Origin: Rothia mucilaginosa ATCC 25296
Lineage (GTDB): Bacteria > Actinomycetota > Actinomycetes > Actinomycetales > Micrococcaceae
Direction of reading: 5' to 3'
DNA length: 64,000 nucleotides
Assembly (NCBI RefSeq): GCF_000175615.1
Contig: NZ_ACVO01000024.1
Location: 1-64,000, forward strand
Part shown: piece by piece, positions 9,622 through 18,599 of the stretch
Layout of the letters: every line of letters begins with the position of its first letter
Numbering within the stretch: position 1 is the stretch's first letter
Notes under the pieces: generated by a model
What the model was told of the DNA's origin: nothing
The model's database searches: none
The model's input: the letters and a program-made list of their open reading frames with translations, nothing else
Position numbers and translations under genes: made by a program

Positions 9622-10707
9622 ATGAAGGCAGCACGCTTCTACGACCGCCACGACATCCGCATTGAAGACATCCCCGCACCCGAAGCCGCTGCGGGCGAGG
9701 TTCTGGTCAAGGTCGCATGGTGCGGCATTTGCGGTACCGACCTGCACGAATACCTGGACGGCCCCATCTTCTGCCCCCAGCACGGTCATCCCCACCCCAT
9801 TTCTGGTGAGGACTCCCCCGTCACCCTCGGTCACGAATTCTCCGGTGTTGTTGAGGCACTGGGCGAAGGCGTAGACGACCTTGAGGTTGGCGACCACGTT
9901 GTCGTCGAGCCCTACATCATTCGTGATGACGTTTACACCGGCCCCGACTCCAAGGACTACCACCTGTCCAAGGACATGAACTTCATCGGTCTGGCAGGTC
10001 GCGGTGGCGGTCTGTCCGAGAAGGTTGCTGTCAAGCGCCGCTGGGTTCACAAGATTCCTAACACCATTCCCCTGGACGAGGCTGCACTGATTGAGCCCCT
10101 GAGCGTTGGCTACCACGCTGTTGAGCGTGCAGGCGAGTTCGAAGAGGGCGCATTCGCACTGGTGACCGGTGCTGGCCCCATCGGTCTGCTGACCTCCGCA
10201 GTTCTGAAGGCTAAGGGCGCTAAGGTCATCATCTCTGAGCTGTCCCCGCTGCGCCGCCAGAAGGCTCTGGACTCCGGCGTTGCTGACTACGCTTTCTCCC
10301 CCGCAGAGGTTGACGTTCTGGCTGAGATTCACAAGCTGACCGACGGCCGTGGCGCTGACATCGCGTTCGAGTGCACCTCCGTTCAGCCCGCACTGGACCT
10401 GATCCTGGATGCTCTCAAGCCCACCGGTAAGGTCGTCATCGTCTCCATTTGGGGTAAGCCCGCTTCCCTGGATGTTCAGAAGATTGTGCTCAAGGAGCTC
10501 GATATCCGCGGCACCATCGCATACGTGAACTCCCACCCCGAGACCATCAAGCTGGTTGAGTCCGGCAAGATTGACCTCAAGCCCTTCATCACCGGCAAGA
10601 TCGCTGTGGAAGACCTGATTGACAAGGGCTTCGACACCCTGATCCACCACAACGAGACCGCTGTGAAGATTCTGGTCACCACCGACCCGGAGCGTCTGGC
10701 TGAGTAA
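9622..10707 (+). CDS. bdhA: (R,R)-butanediol dehydrogenase, zinc-dependent alcohol dehydrogenase
   Basis: Medium-chain dehydrogenase that interconverts acetoin and 2,3-butanediol with NAD(H). The 361 residues carry catalytic zinc ligands Cys 37 (CGICGTDLHEYLDGP), His 71 and Glu 72 (GHEFSG) and Glu 158 (LIEPLSVGYHA), and the Rossmann loop GAGPIG (183-188). The CGICGTDLHEY segment and the missing four-Cys structural zinc lobe are as in butanediol dehydrogenases of Bacillus and yeast. The ATG at 9622 is chosen because AAGGAG lies 9 nt upstream; the frame is open further 5' but has no ribosome site there. It is monocistronic, with a strong terminator downstream. Confidence 0.88.
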   Translation: MKAARFYDRHDIRIEDIPAPEAAAGEVLVKVAWCGICGTDLHEYLDGPIFCPQHGHPHPISGEDSPVTLGHEFSGVVEALGEGVDDLEVGDHVVVEPYIIRDDVYTGPDSKDYHLSKDMNFIGLAGRGGGLSEKVAVKRRWVHKIPNTIPLDEAALIEPLSVGYHAVERAGEFEEGAFALVTGAGPIGLLTSAVLKAKGAKVIISELSPLRRQKALDSGVADYAFSPAEVDVLAEIHKLTDGRGADIAFECTSVQPALDLILDALKPTGKVVIVSIWGKPASLDVQKIVLKELDIRGTIAYVNSHPETIKLVESGKIDLKPFITGKIAVEDLIDKGFDTLIHHNETAVKILVTTDPERLAE

Positions 10708-10777
10708 TTCTCTGAGTGCTGAGTAATTCAGTTTCAGCTGATGCAGCTGTTCTTCTAGCTTCCTTAGCGTAGCTAGT

Positions 10778-10821
10778 GTGGGGTGAGGTTCCATTCAAGG
10801 AGCCTCACCCCACTACTTTTT
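10778..10821 (+). terminator. bdhA terminator
   Basis: Perfect 11-bp stem (10778-10788 with 10803-10813), 14-nt loop, then a T-rich tail. Confidence 0.85.
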
Positions 10822-10859
10822 TGTGTACTTTTTACCGGGCATACAACCGAGCATACAAA

Positions 10860-10887
10860 AATCCCCGGTTCCGAAGAACCGGGGATT
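10860..10887 (-). terminator. tRNA-Leu terminator
   Basis: Perfect 12-bp stem (10860-10871 with 10876-10887) with a CGAA loop. On the minus strand it is followed by TTTTG. It lies just past the 3' end of the tRNA. Confidence 0.88.
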
Positions 10888-10892
10888 ATCTG

Positions 10893-10978
10893 TGCGCGAG
10901 GGGGGACTTGAACCCCCACCCTCTAATACGAGGACTAGCACCTCAAGCTAGCGCGTCTGCCTATTCCGCCACCCGCGC
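10893..10978 (-). tRNA. tRNA-Leu (anticodon GAG)
   Basis: An 86-nt class II tRNA on the minus strand. The acceptor stem GCGCGGG pairs with CTCGCGC (one G-U), and the discriminator base is A. The anticodon stem CTAGC/GCTAG holds the loop TTGAGGT, giving GAG. A long variable arm precedes the T-arm GGGGGTTCAAGTCCCCC. CCA is not encoded. It reads CUC and CUU codons. Confidence 0.95.
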
Positions 10979-11029
10979 AGGTGACTTTCGAACGTTTTCC
11001 TTTCGGTGCCGTTCGAAGCAACACGTAAT

Positions 11030-11058
11030 ACTATACGGGCTTTCTGGACGCTCCGCAA
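11030..11058 (-). promoter_or_regulatory. tRNA-Leu promoter
   Basis: On the minus strand TTGCGG (11053-11058) and TATAGT (11030-11035) are 17 nt apart. The -10 element lies about 50 nt upstream of the tRNA 5' end. Confidence 0.6.
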
Positions 11059-11184
11059 ATCGAAAGAGCATGTTCTGCGTCACATATTGAGTATTGTTTA
11101 TCCCAAACCATGCCGCCACCCCTCACTTCTCAACTAATATGACGAGCACGCCCGTTCAACTGCCAGATTTCCGGTCACACCGAC

Positions 11185-11190
11185 TAGAAT
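11185..11190 (+). promoter_or_regulatory. -10 element of pepN, predicted leaderless start
   Basis: TAGAAT ends exactly 7 nt before the pepN ATG, so transcription should begin at or next to the A of the start codon. No ribosome site is present between them. The -35 region (about 11161-11167) is poor. Confidence 0.55.
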
Positions 11191-11197
11191 AAAAAGC

Positions 11198-13870
11198 ATG
11201 AATAACGAGAACCTCTCCCGCGAAGAAGCCGCAGAACGTTCGGCTCTCATCAGTGTCGACACCTACGACGTGCATGTCGACCTGACTAACGCCAAGGACC
11301 CCGAATTCGAGTCCTACCCCACCGTCACCACCGTCCGATTCTCCTGCAACACCCCCGGTGCAGAAACCTTCATCGACTACATCCACCACAGCGTCGACTC
11401 CGTTAAGCTCAACGGCACCGAACTGACCCTGGCTGATGTCGTCAACGGCGCACGCATCACCCTGTCCAACCTGCAGGCAGAAAACGTGCTCACCATCCAC
11501 GGTCGCTCCTACTACTCCCGCTCCGGCGAAGGTATGCACCGCTACTTCGACCCCTCCGACGGTCGCGTCTACCTGTACACCCAGTACGAGCCCTCCGACT
11601 GCCGCCGAGTCTTCCCGAACTTCGAGCAGCCCGACCTGAAGGCAGTCTTCAACTTCCGCATCACCGCACCCAAGGACTGGGTCGTCAGCTCCAACGGCGT
11701 ACTCGAAAGCCAGGTTGTAGACCCCACCGACGACTCCATCACCAAGCGAGTCTTCTCCCCCACCGCAAAGATCTCCACCTACATCACCGCAATCGTTGCC
11801 GGTGAATACTTCACCGCAACCACCACCTACAAGCCCAAGAGCAAGGTCAACAGCGGTGACATCCCCCTGGTCGTCTACTGCCGCCAGTCCCTCAAGCCGC
11901 ACTTCGACTACGACCACATCTTCATGGTCACCAAAAACGGCCTGGACTTCTTCCAGGACCTCTTCGACTACCCCTACCCGTACCCCAAGTACGAGCAGGC
12001 ATTCGTACCCGAATACAACATCGGCGCAATGGAAAACCCCGGCCTGGTCACCTTCACCGAAGACTACATCTTCGTCTCCGGCGCAACCGAGGACGACCTC
12101 GAAGGCCGCACCAACACCATCTGCCACGAAATGGCACACATGTGGTTCGGCGACCTCGTCACCATGAAATGGTGGGACGACCTGTGGCTCAAGGAATCCT
12201 TCGCAGACTTCATGGGCACCCTCGGTGCTAAGGAAGCCAACAACTTCAACGACGCATGGGTCACCTTCGCGAACAACCGCAAGGCATGGGCATACATGCA
12301 GGACCAGCTGCCCACCACCCACCCCATCGTCGCTGACATCCCCCACCTGGAAGCAGCATCGCAGAACTTCGACGGCATCACCTACGCAAAGGGCGCATCC
12401 GTGCTCAAGCAGCTGGTCGCCTACGTCGGCTTCGACACCTTCATCGAGGCAGCACGCGTGTACTTCAAGCGCTTCGAGTGGGGCAACACCTCCCTGAACG
12501 ACTTCCTGCAGGTACTCAACGAGGTGTCCGGCCGCGACATGCAGGCATGGGCTAACGCATGGCTGCAGACCTCCGGCGTGTCCGCACTGGGCACCAAGCG
12601 CGTCTACGGCGAAGACGGCCAGCTCACCGACCTGATCCTCACCCAGGAACTTCCCGCACAGCAGCCCGCAGGTCTGGGCCGCCCCCACGTGGCAAAGCTG
12701 GAAACCTTCGCGCTGACCGACGGCAAGCTCACCTCCACCGGACTGCTCTCCCTCGAGTACCCGGCAGAGCCCGTCTCCGAGCACCGCGTGGAGCTCACCG
12801 AGGAGCAGAAGAAGCTCGTTGGCGAAGCTGACCTGCTCATGCTCAACGCAGAAGACCACACCTACGCCAAGGTCGCCCTGACCGACGAAGACGGCCTGCA
12901 GGCAGCTATCGAAGGTGTCTCCACCCTCGAATCCGCACTCTCCCGCGGCCTCATCTGGGGCTCCCTCTGGGAGAACGTGCGCGATGCACGCCTGCCCGTC
13001 ACCACCTACGTTGACGCAGTCGTACGCAACGTCTCCAAGGAACCGAGCGCATCCCTGCTGGGCACCATGGTCAACAACGCACAGGTCGCTATCGCAACCT
13101 TCTCCGCGCCCACCGGCCGCGAGCGCCTCTACGACGCCCTCTACGACGCATTCGCAGCCGCACTGGCACAGGCTAAGCCCGGCTCCGACGAGCAGCTGAT
13201 TCTGCTGCGCGGCCTGATTTCAGTCTCAACCAACGCGACCAAGGGTGAAGAGCTCTGCCGCGATATTGCCCGCGGTGCTTTCGAAGACACCACCGGCGAT
13301 ATTGCTGACGCAACCGGCATTCCTTACGACCAGAACCTGGGTTGGAGCGCACTGGGTGCGCTCGCAAGCCGCGACCTGGTGACCGTTGAGGATCTGGACC
13401 GTGCGGCGAAGTACAGCCCCTCCTCAATCTCTTCGAATGGTTACGCGTACGCGATTGCTGCCCTGCCCTCTGCTGAGCGTAAGGCTGCCGCGTACAAGAC
13501 CATCATGGAAGACGAGTTGCTGTCGAACGATGCTCTGGCTTCGACCATTAACGGTTTTGCTCGCGGTCCGGTTGAGCTGCGTGAGTCCTACTACGACTCC
13601 TACTTTGAGGCTCTGCTGCCCATTTGGGCGTCCCGTTCGATTGGTATGGCGACCCGCATTGTGCGTGGCCTGTACCCGAAGGCTCCGTACAACACCGGCT
13701 CCACCGAGGGTCTGGGCGTTGCGGGTAACCCCTCCGTTGCGTTGGCTCAGCGTTGGCTGGAGGCGAACCCCGAGGCTCCTTCGGCTCTGCGTCGTCTGGT
13801 TCTGGAGGCTCAGGATCACGGCCACCGTTCGATTGTGGCTCAGAAGTTCAACGCCTCCCTGCAGGACTAA
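11198..13870 (+). CDS. pepN: Aminopeptidase N (M1 family)
   Basis: Zinc metallopeptidase that removes N-terminal residues from peptides in the cytoplasm. At 890 residues it has the usual length for actinobacterial PepN. It shows the substrate motif GAMEN (276-280) and the zinc site HEMAH (310-314) with the third ligand Glu 333 (HExxH-x18-E), followed by the long helical C-terminal ERAP1-like domain. No signal peptide is present. The ATG is the first codon of the mRNA if the TAGAAT element is the promoter, so it is a candidate leaderless gene. It is monocistronic. Codons change from C-ending to more T/G-ending after about 13,200, within one gene, without any frame break. Confidence 0.95.
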   Translation: MNNENLSREEAAERSALISVDTYDVHVDLTNAKDPEFESYPTVTTVRFSCNTPGAETFIDYIHHSVDSVKLNGTELTLADVVNGARITLSNLQAENVLTIHGRSYYSRSGEGMHRYFDPSDGRVYLYTQYEPSDCRRVFPNFEQPDLKAVFNFRITAPKDWVVSSNGVLESQVVDPTDDSITKRVFSPTAKISTYITAIVAGEYFTATTTYKPKSKVNSGDIPLVVYCRQSLKPHFDYDHIFMVTKNGLDFFQDLFDYPYPYPKYEQAFVPEYNIGAMENPGLVTFTEDYIFVSGATEDDLEGRTNTICHEMAHMWFGDLVTMKWWDDLWLKESFADFMGTLGAKEANNFNDAWVTFANNRKAWAYMQDQLPTTHPIVADIPHLEAASQNFDGITYAKGASVLKQLVAYVGFDTFIEAARVYFKRFEWGNTSLNDFLQVLNEVSGRDMQAWANAWLQTSGVSALGTKRVYGEDGQLTDLILTQELPAQQPAGLGRPHVAKLETFALTDGKLTSTGLLSLEYPAEPVSEHRVELTEEQKKLVGEADLLMLNAEDHTYAKVALTDEDGLQAAIEGVSTLESALSRGLIWGSLWENVRDARLPVTTYVDAVVRNVSKEPSASLLGTMVNNAQVAIATFSAPTGRERLYDALYDAFAAALAQAKPGSDEQLILLRGLISVSTNATKGEELCRDIARGAFEDTTGDIADATGIPYDQNLGWSALGALASRDLVTVEDLDRAAKYSPSSISSNGYAYAIAALPSAERKAAAYKTIMEDELLSNDALASTINGFARGPVELRESYYDSYFEALLPIWASRSIGMATRIVRGLYPKAPYNTGSTEGLGVAGNPSVALAQRWLEANPEAPSALRRLVLEAQDHGHRSIVAQKFNASLQD

Positions 13871-14258
13871 GCTGCATGGTTTGAGGGCTTGTGGCGGGGT
13901 GTGAGCCGGTATCTAGACTAGGTTCCGCTCTCCCCCGCTAGGTTCTCTAGCCTCTTTGAGAGACTGCCGTTCGGCACGCCCCCGGTAACGTACCGGGACG
14001 CGCCGGGCGGTGGTCTTTTTCTGGCTCATCTATAGAATTCATAGCGGCGGTATGCCGTCTAAATATTTCCCTCATACAGTGGTTCACATACTGACAAGGG
14101 CACTTATTACCGGGGCAGTTTCACCAGGGCACAAAACTATATGCACCCGGTGCTAAAAGACAGATAAATGTCACCCGTTTTTGTGAGCTGTCCACACTGA
14201 AAGCATGAGAGAATAGACTAGGTATCCGCTCGCTTAGACACATCAGAAGGAGTTTTCA
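13871..14258. other. Intergenic region between pepN and the HIRAN-like gene
   Basis: These 388 bp hold the pepN terminator (13961-14020) and, further on, about 230 bp of AT-richer DNA that should contain the promoter of the downstream gene. I could not assign a clear -35/-10 pair. No small gene is seen. Confidence 0.5.
13961..14020 (+). terminator. pepN terminator
   Basis: AGACTGCCG (13961-13969) pairs with CGGTGGTCT (14008-14016), with G-U pairs. Two inner hairpins lie inside, one with the stem CCCGGTA/TACCGGG. Five T residues end the structure. Confidence 0.75.
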
Positions 14259-15515
14259 GTGGTCGATTACGCACTCGGTGACCGCGGTAGCGTTGACATT
14301 GTCACCGATGATTACTACGAAGCAGAAACCCTCCAAATCTTTGAGGAACTGCACATCGACCGTGAACGTATCTGGTACGGTGAAGCGCGCCTCGTTCCCG
14401 AACCGGATAACCCCTACGAGCCCAATAGCATTGCCGTCTACATTGACGAATTCAAGGTGGGCCGCATGAGCGTGGAGGACTCCGCCGCGTACTGGGATTC
14501 CATTACCCGCGTGGTCGCCTCCGGTTACGAGCCTATTGCGCATCTGCAGCTTTCCGCCGTGGCGGTTCGCACCGAGAGCGGTAATATGCGAGTGAAGAGC
14601 ACCGGTGTGCTCTCGCTGTCCGCTCCTAGCTCGCTCTTCCCCCTCAACGACGCACCGACTCGCGCGACCCTGCTACCCCAGGGCCCGTCGATGAAGGTGC
14701 TTGATGAGAAGGAACACTCCGAATACCTGCACAGCATCCTGCCGCCCAGCGGTGAGGGTCGCGTCATTCTGACCCTGGAAGCTAACCAGCTGAAGACCTC
14801 TGACGGCCGTTTCGTTGACAGTGTTGAGGTGCGCCACGACCGCAAGCTCGTGGGCCGCCTGAGCACCCAGATGTCTGAGCAGCTCGCCCCCGTGATTCGT
14901 TACGCATTCGAGAACGACCGCCTCACCAGCGCGTGGGGTACGATTCGCGGCAACACCCTTGAGCTGTCCCTGACCGTTCAGGCTGCACGCCCCGCCGATA
15001 TTCCGCAGGAATGGTATGAGACCCTGCCCAACAATGTTCCGGCTCTGCTGCCGGTGGGTGAAGAGTACGATGTGCCCGCCGCATTCGTGCCCACCGAAGG
15101 TGAGCGCCACTACCTGGAGTCCTCCGCTCAGCAGGCTCCGAAGAAGCGTCGCGGTTTCATGAGCTCCCTGACCGGTGGTTCTTCGGCACCCGCCGAGCCG
15201 ACCCGTAGCGAACCCGCCGCGGAGAAGCCTGTTATCGAATACAGTATTGAGGAAGAGGAATACTACGAACCCTCCGAACGTGAGCGTCTTCTGAACCTGA
15301 TCAAGGGTGCAGGCCTCGCCGTTCTGGTCGCCGGCCTAATTTCAATGCTGTGGACCCCGATGCTTGGCATCCTCATCGCAATCCTGGGTGGCGCTATCGC
15401 GGCTGTAGCATTCTATTTTGGCCGCCAGCCCTACTACGAAGACTACGACGAATACGATGAGTACGAAGAGGAAGAATCTGCCGAGGAAGCAGAAGAAGCC
15501 GATTCGAAAGCCTAA
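14259..15515 (+). CDS. Membrane protein with HIRAN-like N-terminal domain
   Basis: A 418-residue protein without an assigned function. Residues 35-75 (GEARLVPEPDNPYEPNSIAV, then VGRMS) resemble the HIRAN fold, which in helicases binds DNA 3' ends and in many actinobacterial proteins stands alone. A second region at about 165-245 (VILTLEANQL, LVGRLSTQMSEQLAPVI) may repeat the theme. Two close membrane segments follow at about 345-387 (GAGLAVLVAGLISMLW and MLGILIAILGGAIAAVAFYFG). The cytoplasmic tail is Asp/Glu/Tyr-rich. The start is a GTG with AAGGAG 6 nt upstream. It is monocistronic with its own terminator. Confidence 0.65.
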   Translation: MVDYALGDRGSVDIVTDDYYEAETLQIFEELHIDRERIWYGEARLVPEPDNPYEPNSIAVYIDEFKVGRMSVEDSAAYWDSITRVVASGYEPIAHLQLSAVAVRTESGNMRVKSTGVLSLSAPSSLFPLNDAPTRATLLPQGPSMKVLDEKEHSEYLHSILPPSGEGRVILTLEANQLKTSDGRFVDSVEVRHDRKLVGRLSTQMSEQLAPVIRYAFENDRLTSAWGTIRGNTLELSLTVQAARPADIPQEWYETLPNNVPALLPVGEEYDVPAAFVPTEGERHYLESSAQQAPKKRRGFMSSLTGGSSAPAEPTRSEPAAEKPVIEYSIEEEEYYEPSERERLLNLIKGAGLAVLVAGLISMLWTPMLGILIAILGGAIAAVAFYFGRQPYYEDYDEYDEYEEEESAEEAEEADSKA

Positions 15516-15541
15516 CTCCCTCTAAGAGCACGGTACGAATG

Positions 15542-15582
15542 GGGCGGCTACCCCACCATCACGGTGAGGTAGCCGCCCTTTT
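15542..15582 (+). terminator. Terminator of the HIRAN-like gene
   Basis: Perfect 11-bp stem (15542-15552 with 15568-15578) followed by TTTT. Confidence 0.88.
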
Positions 15583-15667
15583 GTGCGCCCCAGCAGCTCT
15601 CTAAGCGCCAACGAGGTACTTCCAGGTATCTACATTCCGACAGCTTTTCGGGAACAGTTAAAAACCA

Positions 15668-15702
15668 GCGGGGGCGAAAGCCTCATCAGCTTTCACCCCC
15701 GC
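15668..15702 (-). terminator. Terminator of the LCP gene
   Basis: A 14-bp stem (15668-15681 with 15689-15702) with one non-Watson-Crick pair and a 7-nt loop. On the minus strand a run of T follows. It lies 13 nt past the stop of the convergent LCP gene. Confidence 0.88.
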
Positions 15703-15715
15703 AAGGAGTCAGATC

Positions 15716-16888
15716 TTAGTCCTGGCCGTAAGTCGCCATGAACTGATCCATGCTGTCATGCTGCAAAGCATAGGACAGGTTAGCATTCGCAGCCTGGTTC
15801 ACGATAACAATCGACTGACCGTCGTAGGACCAACCCGGGCCTGCGTTCGGCAGGGTGGTCATACGCATCGTGGTATCACCGCTAGTCAGCACCGGAGCCG
15901 CAATCTGGGCAATCTGCGCCGCGTCCAGGCCAGAGTCAACACGCATATAACCAGCAATAGACTCAACAGCAGACTGGAAAGAGCCCACATTCTCCAGTGC
16001 ACCCTTAGACTTCATCGTGCTGTACAGACCGCGCAGGAACGCACGCTGGTTACGAACACGCTGGTAGTCGCCGTCAGCGAACGGGTAGCGAGCACGAACG
16101 AACGCAAGAGCCGCACCACCATCCATATGCTGCATACCCTGATTGAAAGACCACGCATTGATATCGAAGTCGAAAGGTACCTGGACATCCACGCCATTAA
16201 CAGAATTCACCAGAGCCTTGAAGCCCTCGAACTCGATCTCTGCCACGTGATCAATCTTGATACCCAGCAGGTTCTCAACGGTCGCCACCTGCAGAGAAAT
16301 ACCGCCATAGTTCAGCGCCGCGTTAATCTTTGCCGAACCGTAACCGGGGATATTCACCCAGGTATCACGCATAATCGAAACCAGGTACACGCCCTTACCA
16401 TCGGCAGGGATGTGAGCAAGCATGATGCTATCTGCACGGGAGCCGCTCACCTGAGCTGCTTCAGAACCGGAACGGGTATCGCTACCGAGCAGCAGGATGT
16501 TCTTACCCGGACCCTTCACGACATTGTAGCTGTAACCGTCATCCAAGATGCCGTCGCCGTCCTTATCGTGATCGCTCGCGTTAGCTGCAAGAGCCGCAGC
16601 AGCATCGGAGCCGTTCTTGCCGGTATCCGAGTTGGTGACGGTCGGAGCCTTCAGCTCCGTCACGTTGAGCTTCTTAGCCTCGCCAAGATGCTCCTTAATT
16701 TTGCTGAGGTCTTCGTCCACCTTAGTGATGGAGTCGAACTTCTCGGTCTTGCTATCCCAGGTGTGGCCAGCACGCCAAATAAAGAAACCAATACCGAGGG
16801 TAATAACCAGCAGAAGAATCAGCAGGATCAGCAGGACACGCTTGACCCATTTCTTCTTCTGCGACGGTTCAGAGTGAGCGTCGCTCAT
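15716..16888 (-). CDS. LytR-CpsA-Psr (LCP) family cell-wall ligase
   Basis: Membrane-anchored phosphotransferase that attaches polymers (teichoic acid, capsule or arabinogalactan type) from lipid carriers to peptidoglycan. The 390-residue form has a short Lys-rich cytoplasmic tail, one membrane helix (VLLILLILLLVITLGIGFFI, about 17-36) and an outside LCP domain with NILLLGSDTR, SRADSIMLAHI, SIMRDTWVNIPGYGSAKINAAL and VRARYPFADGDYQRVRNQR, whose Arg and Asp residues bind the pyrophosphate lipid. The ATG at 16888 is preferred because AAAGGA lies 7 nt upstream; the frame opens 48 nt further 5' without a ribosome site. Which polymer it handles is unknown. Confidence 0.88.
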   Translation of the reverse strand: MSDAHSEPSQKKKWVKRVLLILLILLLVITLGIGFFIWRAGHTWDSKTEKFDSITKVDEDLSKIKEHLGEAKKLNVTELKAPTVTNSDTGKNGSDAAAALAANASDHDKDGDGILDDGYSYNVVKGPGKNILLLGSDTRSGSEAAQVSGSRADSIMLAHIPADGKGVYLVSIMRDTWVNIPGYGSAKINAALNYGGISLQVATVENLLGIKIDHVAEIEFEGFKALVNSVNGVDVQVPFDFDINAWSFNQGMQHMDGGAALAFVRARYPFADGDYQRVRNQRAFLRGLYSTMKSKGALENVGSFQSAVESIAGYMRVDSGLDAAQIAQIAAPVLTSGDTTMRMTTLPNAGPGWSYDGQSIVIVNQAANANLSYALQHDSMDQFMATYGQD

Positions 16889-17214
16889 TAAGTTGTCCTT
16901 TGTTTGAGGTGGTGATACGCGAGGCGCGTAGCGCATCCAGCGAAGTCTCTAGAGTACAGAGAGCCGGAAAATAACCCGCCGATATGGGGCGGTGCTGGAG
17001 GGCACAGAAAATGCACAGCTCGCAAAATACTTTCCCATTGTAACGCCGTCAGCGGGTCTACGCACCAGTGAGCGAAAGGTTTTACATTACAACTTTCCTC
17101 ACGTTCACGCGAACCATTCTGCTACCCGCATAGAACGCGCAATGCCCCGCCTCCCTGAAAACCAAGGAGAACGGGGCATTGATTTCGCTATAGAGCAAAA
17201 CTGGGAAAGAAGAT
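16889..17214. other. Intergenic region between the LCP gene and rpmE2
   Basis: These 326 bp hold the LCP promoter region and the putative rpmE2 terminator at 17141-17180. No gene is seen. Confidence 0.5.
17141..17180 (-). terminator. Probable rpmE2 terminator
   Basis: AATGCCCCG (17141-17149) pairs with CGGGGCATT (17172-17180) about 35 nt past the rpmE2 stop. No good U tract follows on the minus strand. Confidence 0.5.
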
Positions 17215-17469
17215 TTACTTCTTGCCGAAGTTGCCGAAGCGTGCGTTGAAGCGCTCGACGCGACCTGCGGAGTCCATGATGCGCTGCTTACCGGTGTAGA
17301 ACGGGTGCGACTCGGACGAGATTTCAACCTCGACGATCGGGTACTCGTTGCCGTCTTCCCACTTCTCGGTCTTGTCCGAGGTCATGGTGGAACGGGTCAG
17401 GAAGACCTTGCCGGATGCGAGGTCGCGGAACAGAACCAGGTTGTAGTCCGGGTGGATTTCTGCCTTCAT
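17215..17469 (-). CDS. rpmE2: 50S ribosomal protein L31, type B (zinc-free)
   Basis: Ribosomal protein L31 of 84 residues: [16 protein letters not shown] at the start, then ITTRS-like [10 protein letters not shown] and the HPFYTGKQR motif. It has no Cys at all, so it is the C-minus form that replaces the zinc-ribbon L31 when zinc is scarce. In many actinobacteria this paralogue is repressed by Zur. I could not see a Zur palindrome upstream here, so it may be the constitutive or only L31. The ribosome site is GAAGG, 6 nt before the ATG, and a small hairpin precedes it. Confidence 0.95.
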   Translation of the reverse strand: MKAEIHPDYNLVLFRDLASGKVFLTRSTMTSDKTEKWEDGNEYPIVEVEISSESHPFYTGKQRIMDSAGRVERFNARFGNFGKK

Positions 17470-17484
17470 TGATTACCTTCTTCT

Positions 17485-17506
17485 GCTACTGGATTTTGCC
17501 AGTAGC
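17485..17506 (-). promoter_or_regulatory. Leader hairpin of rpmE2
   Basis: A perfect 8-bp stem (17485-17492 with 17499-17506) with a 6-nt loop lies about 8 nt upstream of the rpmE2 ribosome site on the minus strand. A TATATA-like -10 element precedes it (about 17511-17517). It could stabilise the mRNA or take part in autogenous control. Confidence 0.4.
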
Positions 17507-17720
17507 CCTTATATAGATGGAGTAGGTTTTTCGATGTGCAGCTATCGAGAAAATCTCAGAGCGCATCACCATTGTGCCCGCATAGGGCGCGCACAACCCA
17601 TTAAGGGTACCACCTTCACGGATTAAATCCCAGTACGTTCCCTCACAAGCACCAACCTACACACCGCAAGGCACCCGAAGAAGGCACTCACGCGGGTTAA
17701 GAATCAGGTGAGAACTCAGG

Positions 17721-18599
17721 TTATGGACGCGGGCGAGTCTCCCAGAACGCCACGGCGCTCGCCGCCGCAACATTCAAAGAATCCACGCCGTGCGACATCG
17801 GAATCATCACCGTATCGTCACACGCAGCCAGGGTGCGGGGCGACAGTCCGTGCCCCTCCGTGCCCAGAATCAGCGCCAGCTTCTCGTCCCGGCGAGCAGA
17901 CAGCTCCTCCAGGGTCAGCGAGTCCTCTTCCAGCGCGAGCGCGGCGCTCTTAAAGCCCAGCTCGTGCAGGGTCTGCAGGTCGGCAGGCCACGACTCCAGT
18001 CGAGCCCACGGCACCTGAAAAACGGTGCCCATCGACACGCGAATCGAACGGCGATACAACGGATCGGCGCATCGCGGAGTCACCAGCACGGCATCCACGT
18101 TCAGCGCGGCAGCCGAACGGAAAATAGCGCCCACATTCGTGTGGTCCACAATATCTTCCAGGATTGCCACGCGAGAGGCACCCTGCAGCAACTGCTCCAG
18201 AGGCTGAGGCGCCGGACGAGCCATCGCCGCCAACGCGCCACGATGCAGATGAAAACCGGTCACCTGCTCCAGCTGCTCCTCACTACCCACATACGCGGGA
18301 GTGTCAGGATGGGCGCGCAAAACATCCGCCAAATCATCAGCCCACTTCTCACTCATCAGGAAAGAAACGGGCTGATGACCGGCAGCGAGCGCACGACGAA
18401 TCACCTTCGAAGACTCCGCAATGTAAATACCCCACTGCGGCTCCATAGCGCTACGGAGCTTCACATCGGTCAGCTGCGTGTAGTAGCGCAAAGCCTGCTC
18501 GGGTGCCTGCGCCAGAGCCGTGACCGACTCGATGGCGTAGACACGCTCGGCACGCTCAGCGATCTGTTCGGCGCTCAGCTGCTTCGGGGCACGGCTCAT
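17721..18599 (-). CDS. TrmH/SpoU-family RNA 2'-O-methyltransferase
   Basis: SPOUT-fold methyltransferase acting on rRNA or tRNA. The 292 residues have an N-terminal RNA-binding domain and the C-terminal trefoil-knot domain with motif 1 (DHTNVGAIFRSAAAL), motif 2 (LALILGTEGHGLS) and motif 3 (IPMSHGVDSLNVAAASAVAFWE). The exact nucleotide target is unknown. Its start overlaps the stop of the ABC ATPase gene by 4 nt (ATGA), so the two are translationally coupled. Confidence 0.9.
   Translation of the reverse strand: MSRAPKQLSAEQIAERAERVYAIESVTALAQAPEQALRYYTQLTDVKLRSAMEPQWGIYIAESSKVIRRALAAGHQPVSFLMSEKWADDLADVLRAHPDTPAYVGSEEQLEQVTGFHLHRGALAAMARPAPQPLEQLLQGASRVAILEDIVDHTNVGAIFRSAAALNVDAVLVTPRCADPLYRRSIRVSMGTVFQVPWARLESWPADLQTLHELGFKSAALALEEDSLTLEELSARRDEKLALILGTEGHGLSPRTLAACDDTVMIPMSHGVDSLNVAAASAVAFWETRPRP

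Noticed and set aside
9469-10794. A 441-codon minus-strand frame over bdhA
   Set aside because: It mirrors the codon bias of bdhA and has no ribosome site. The bdhA product is a clear dehydrogenase.
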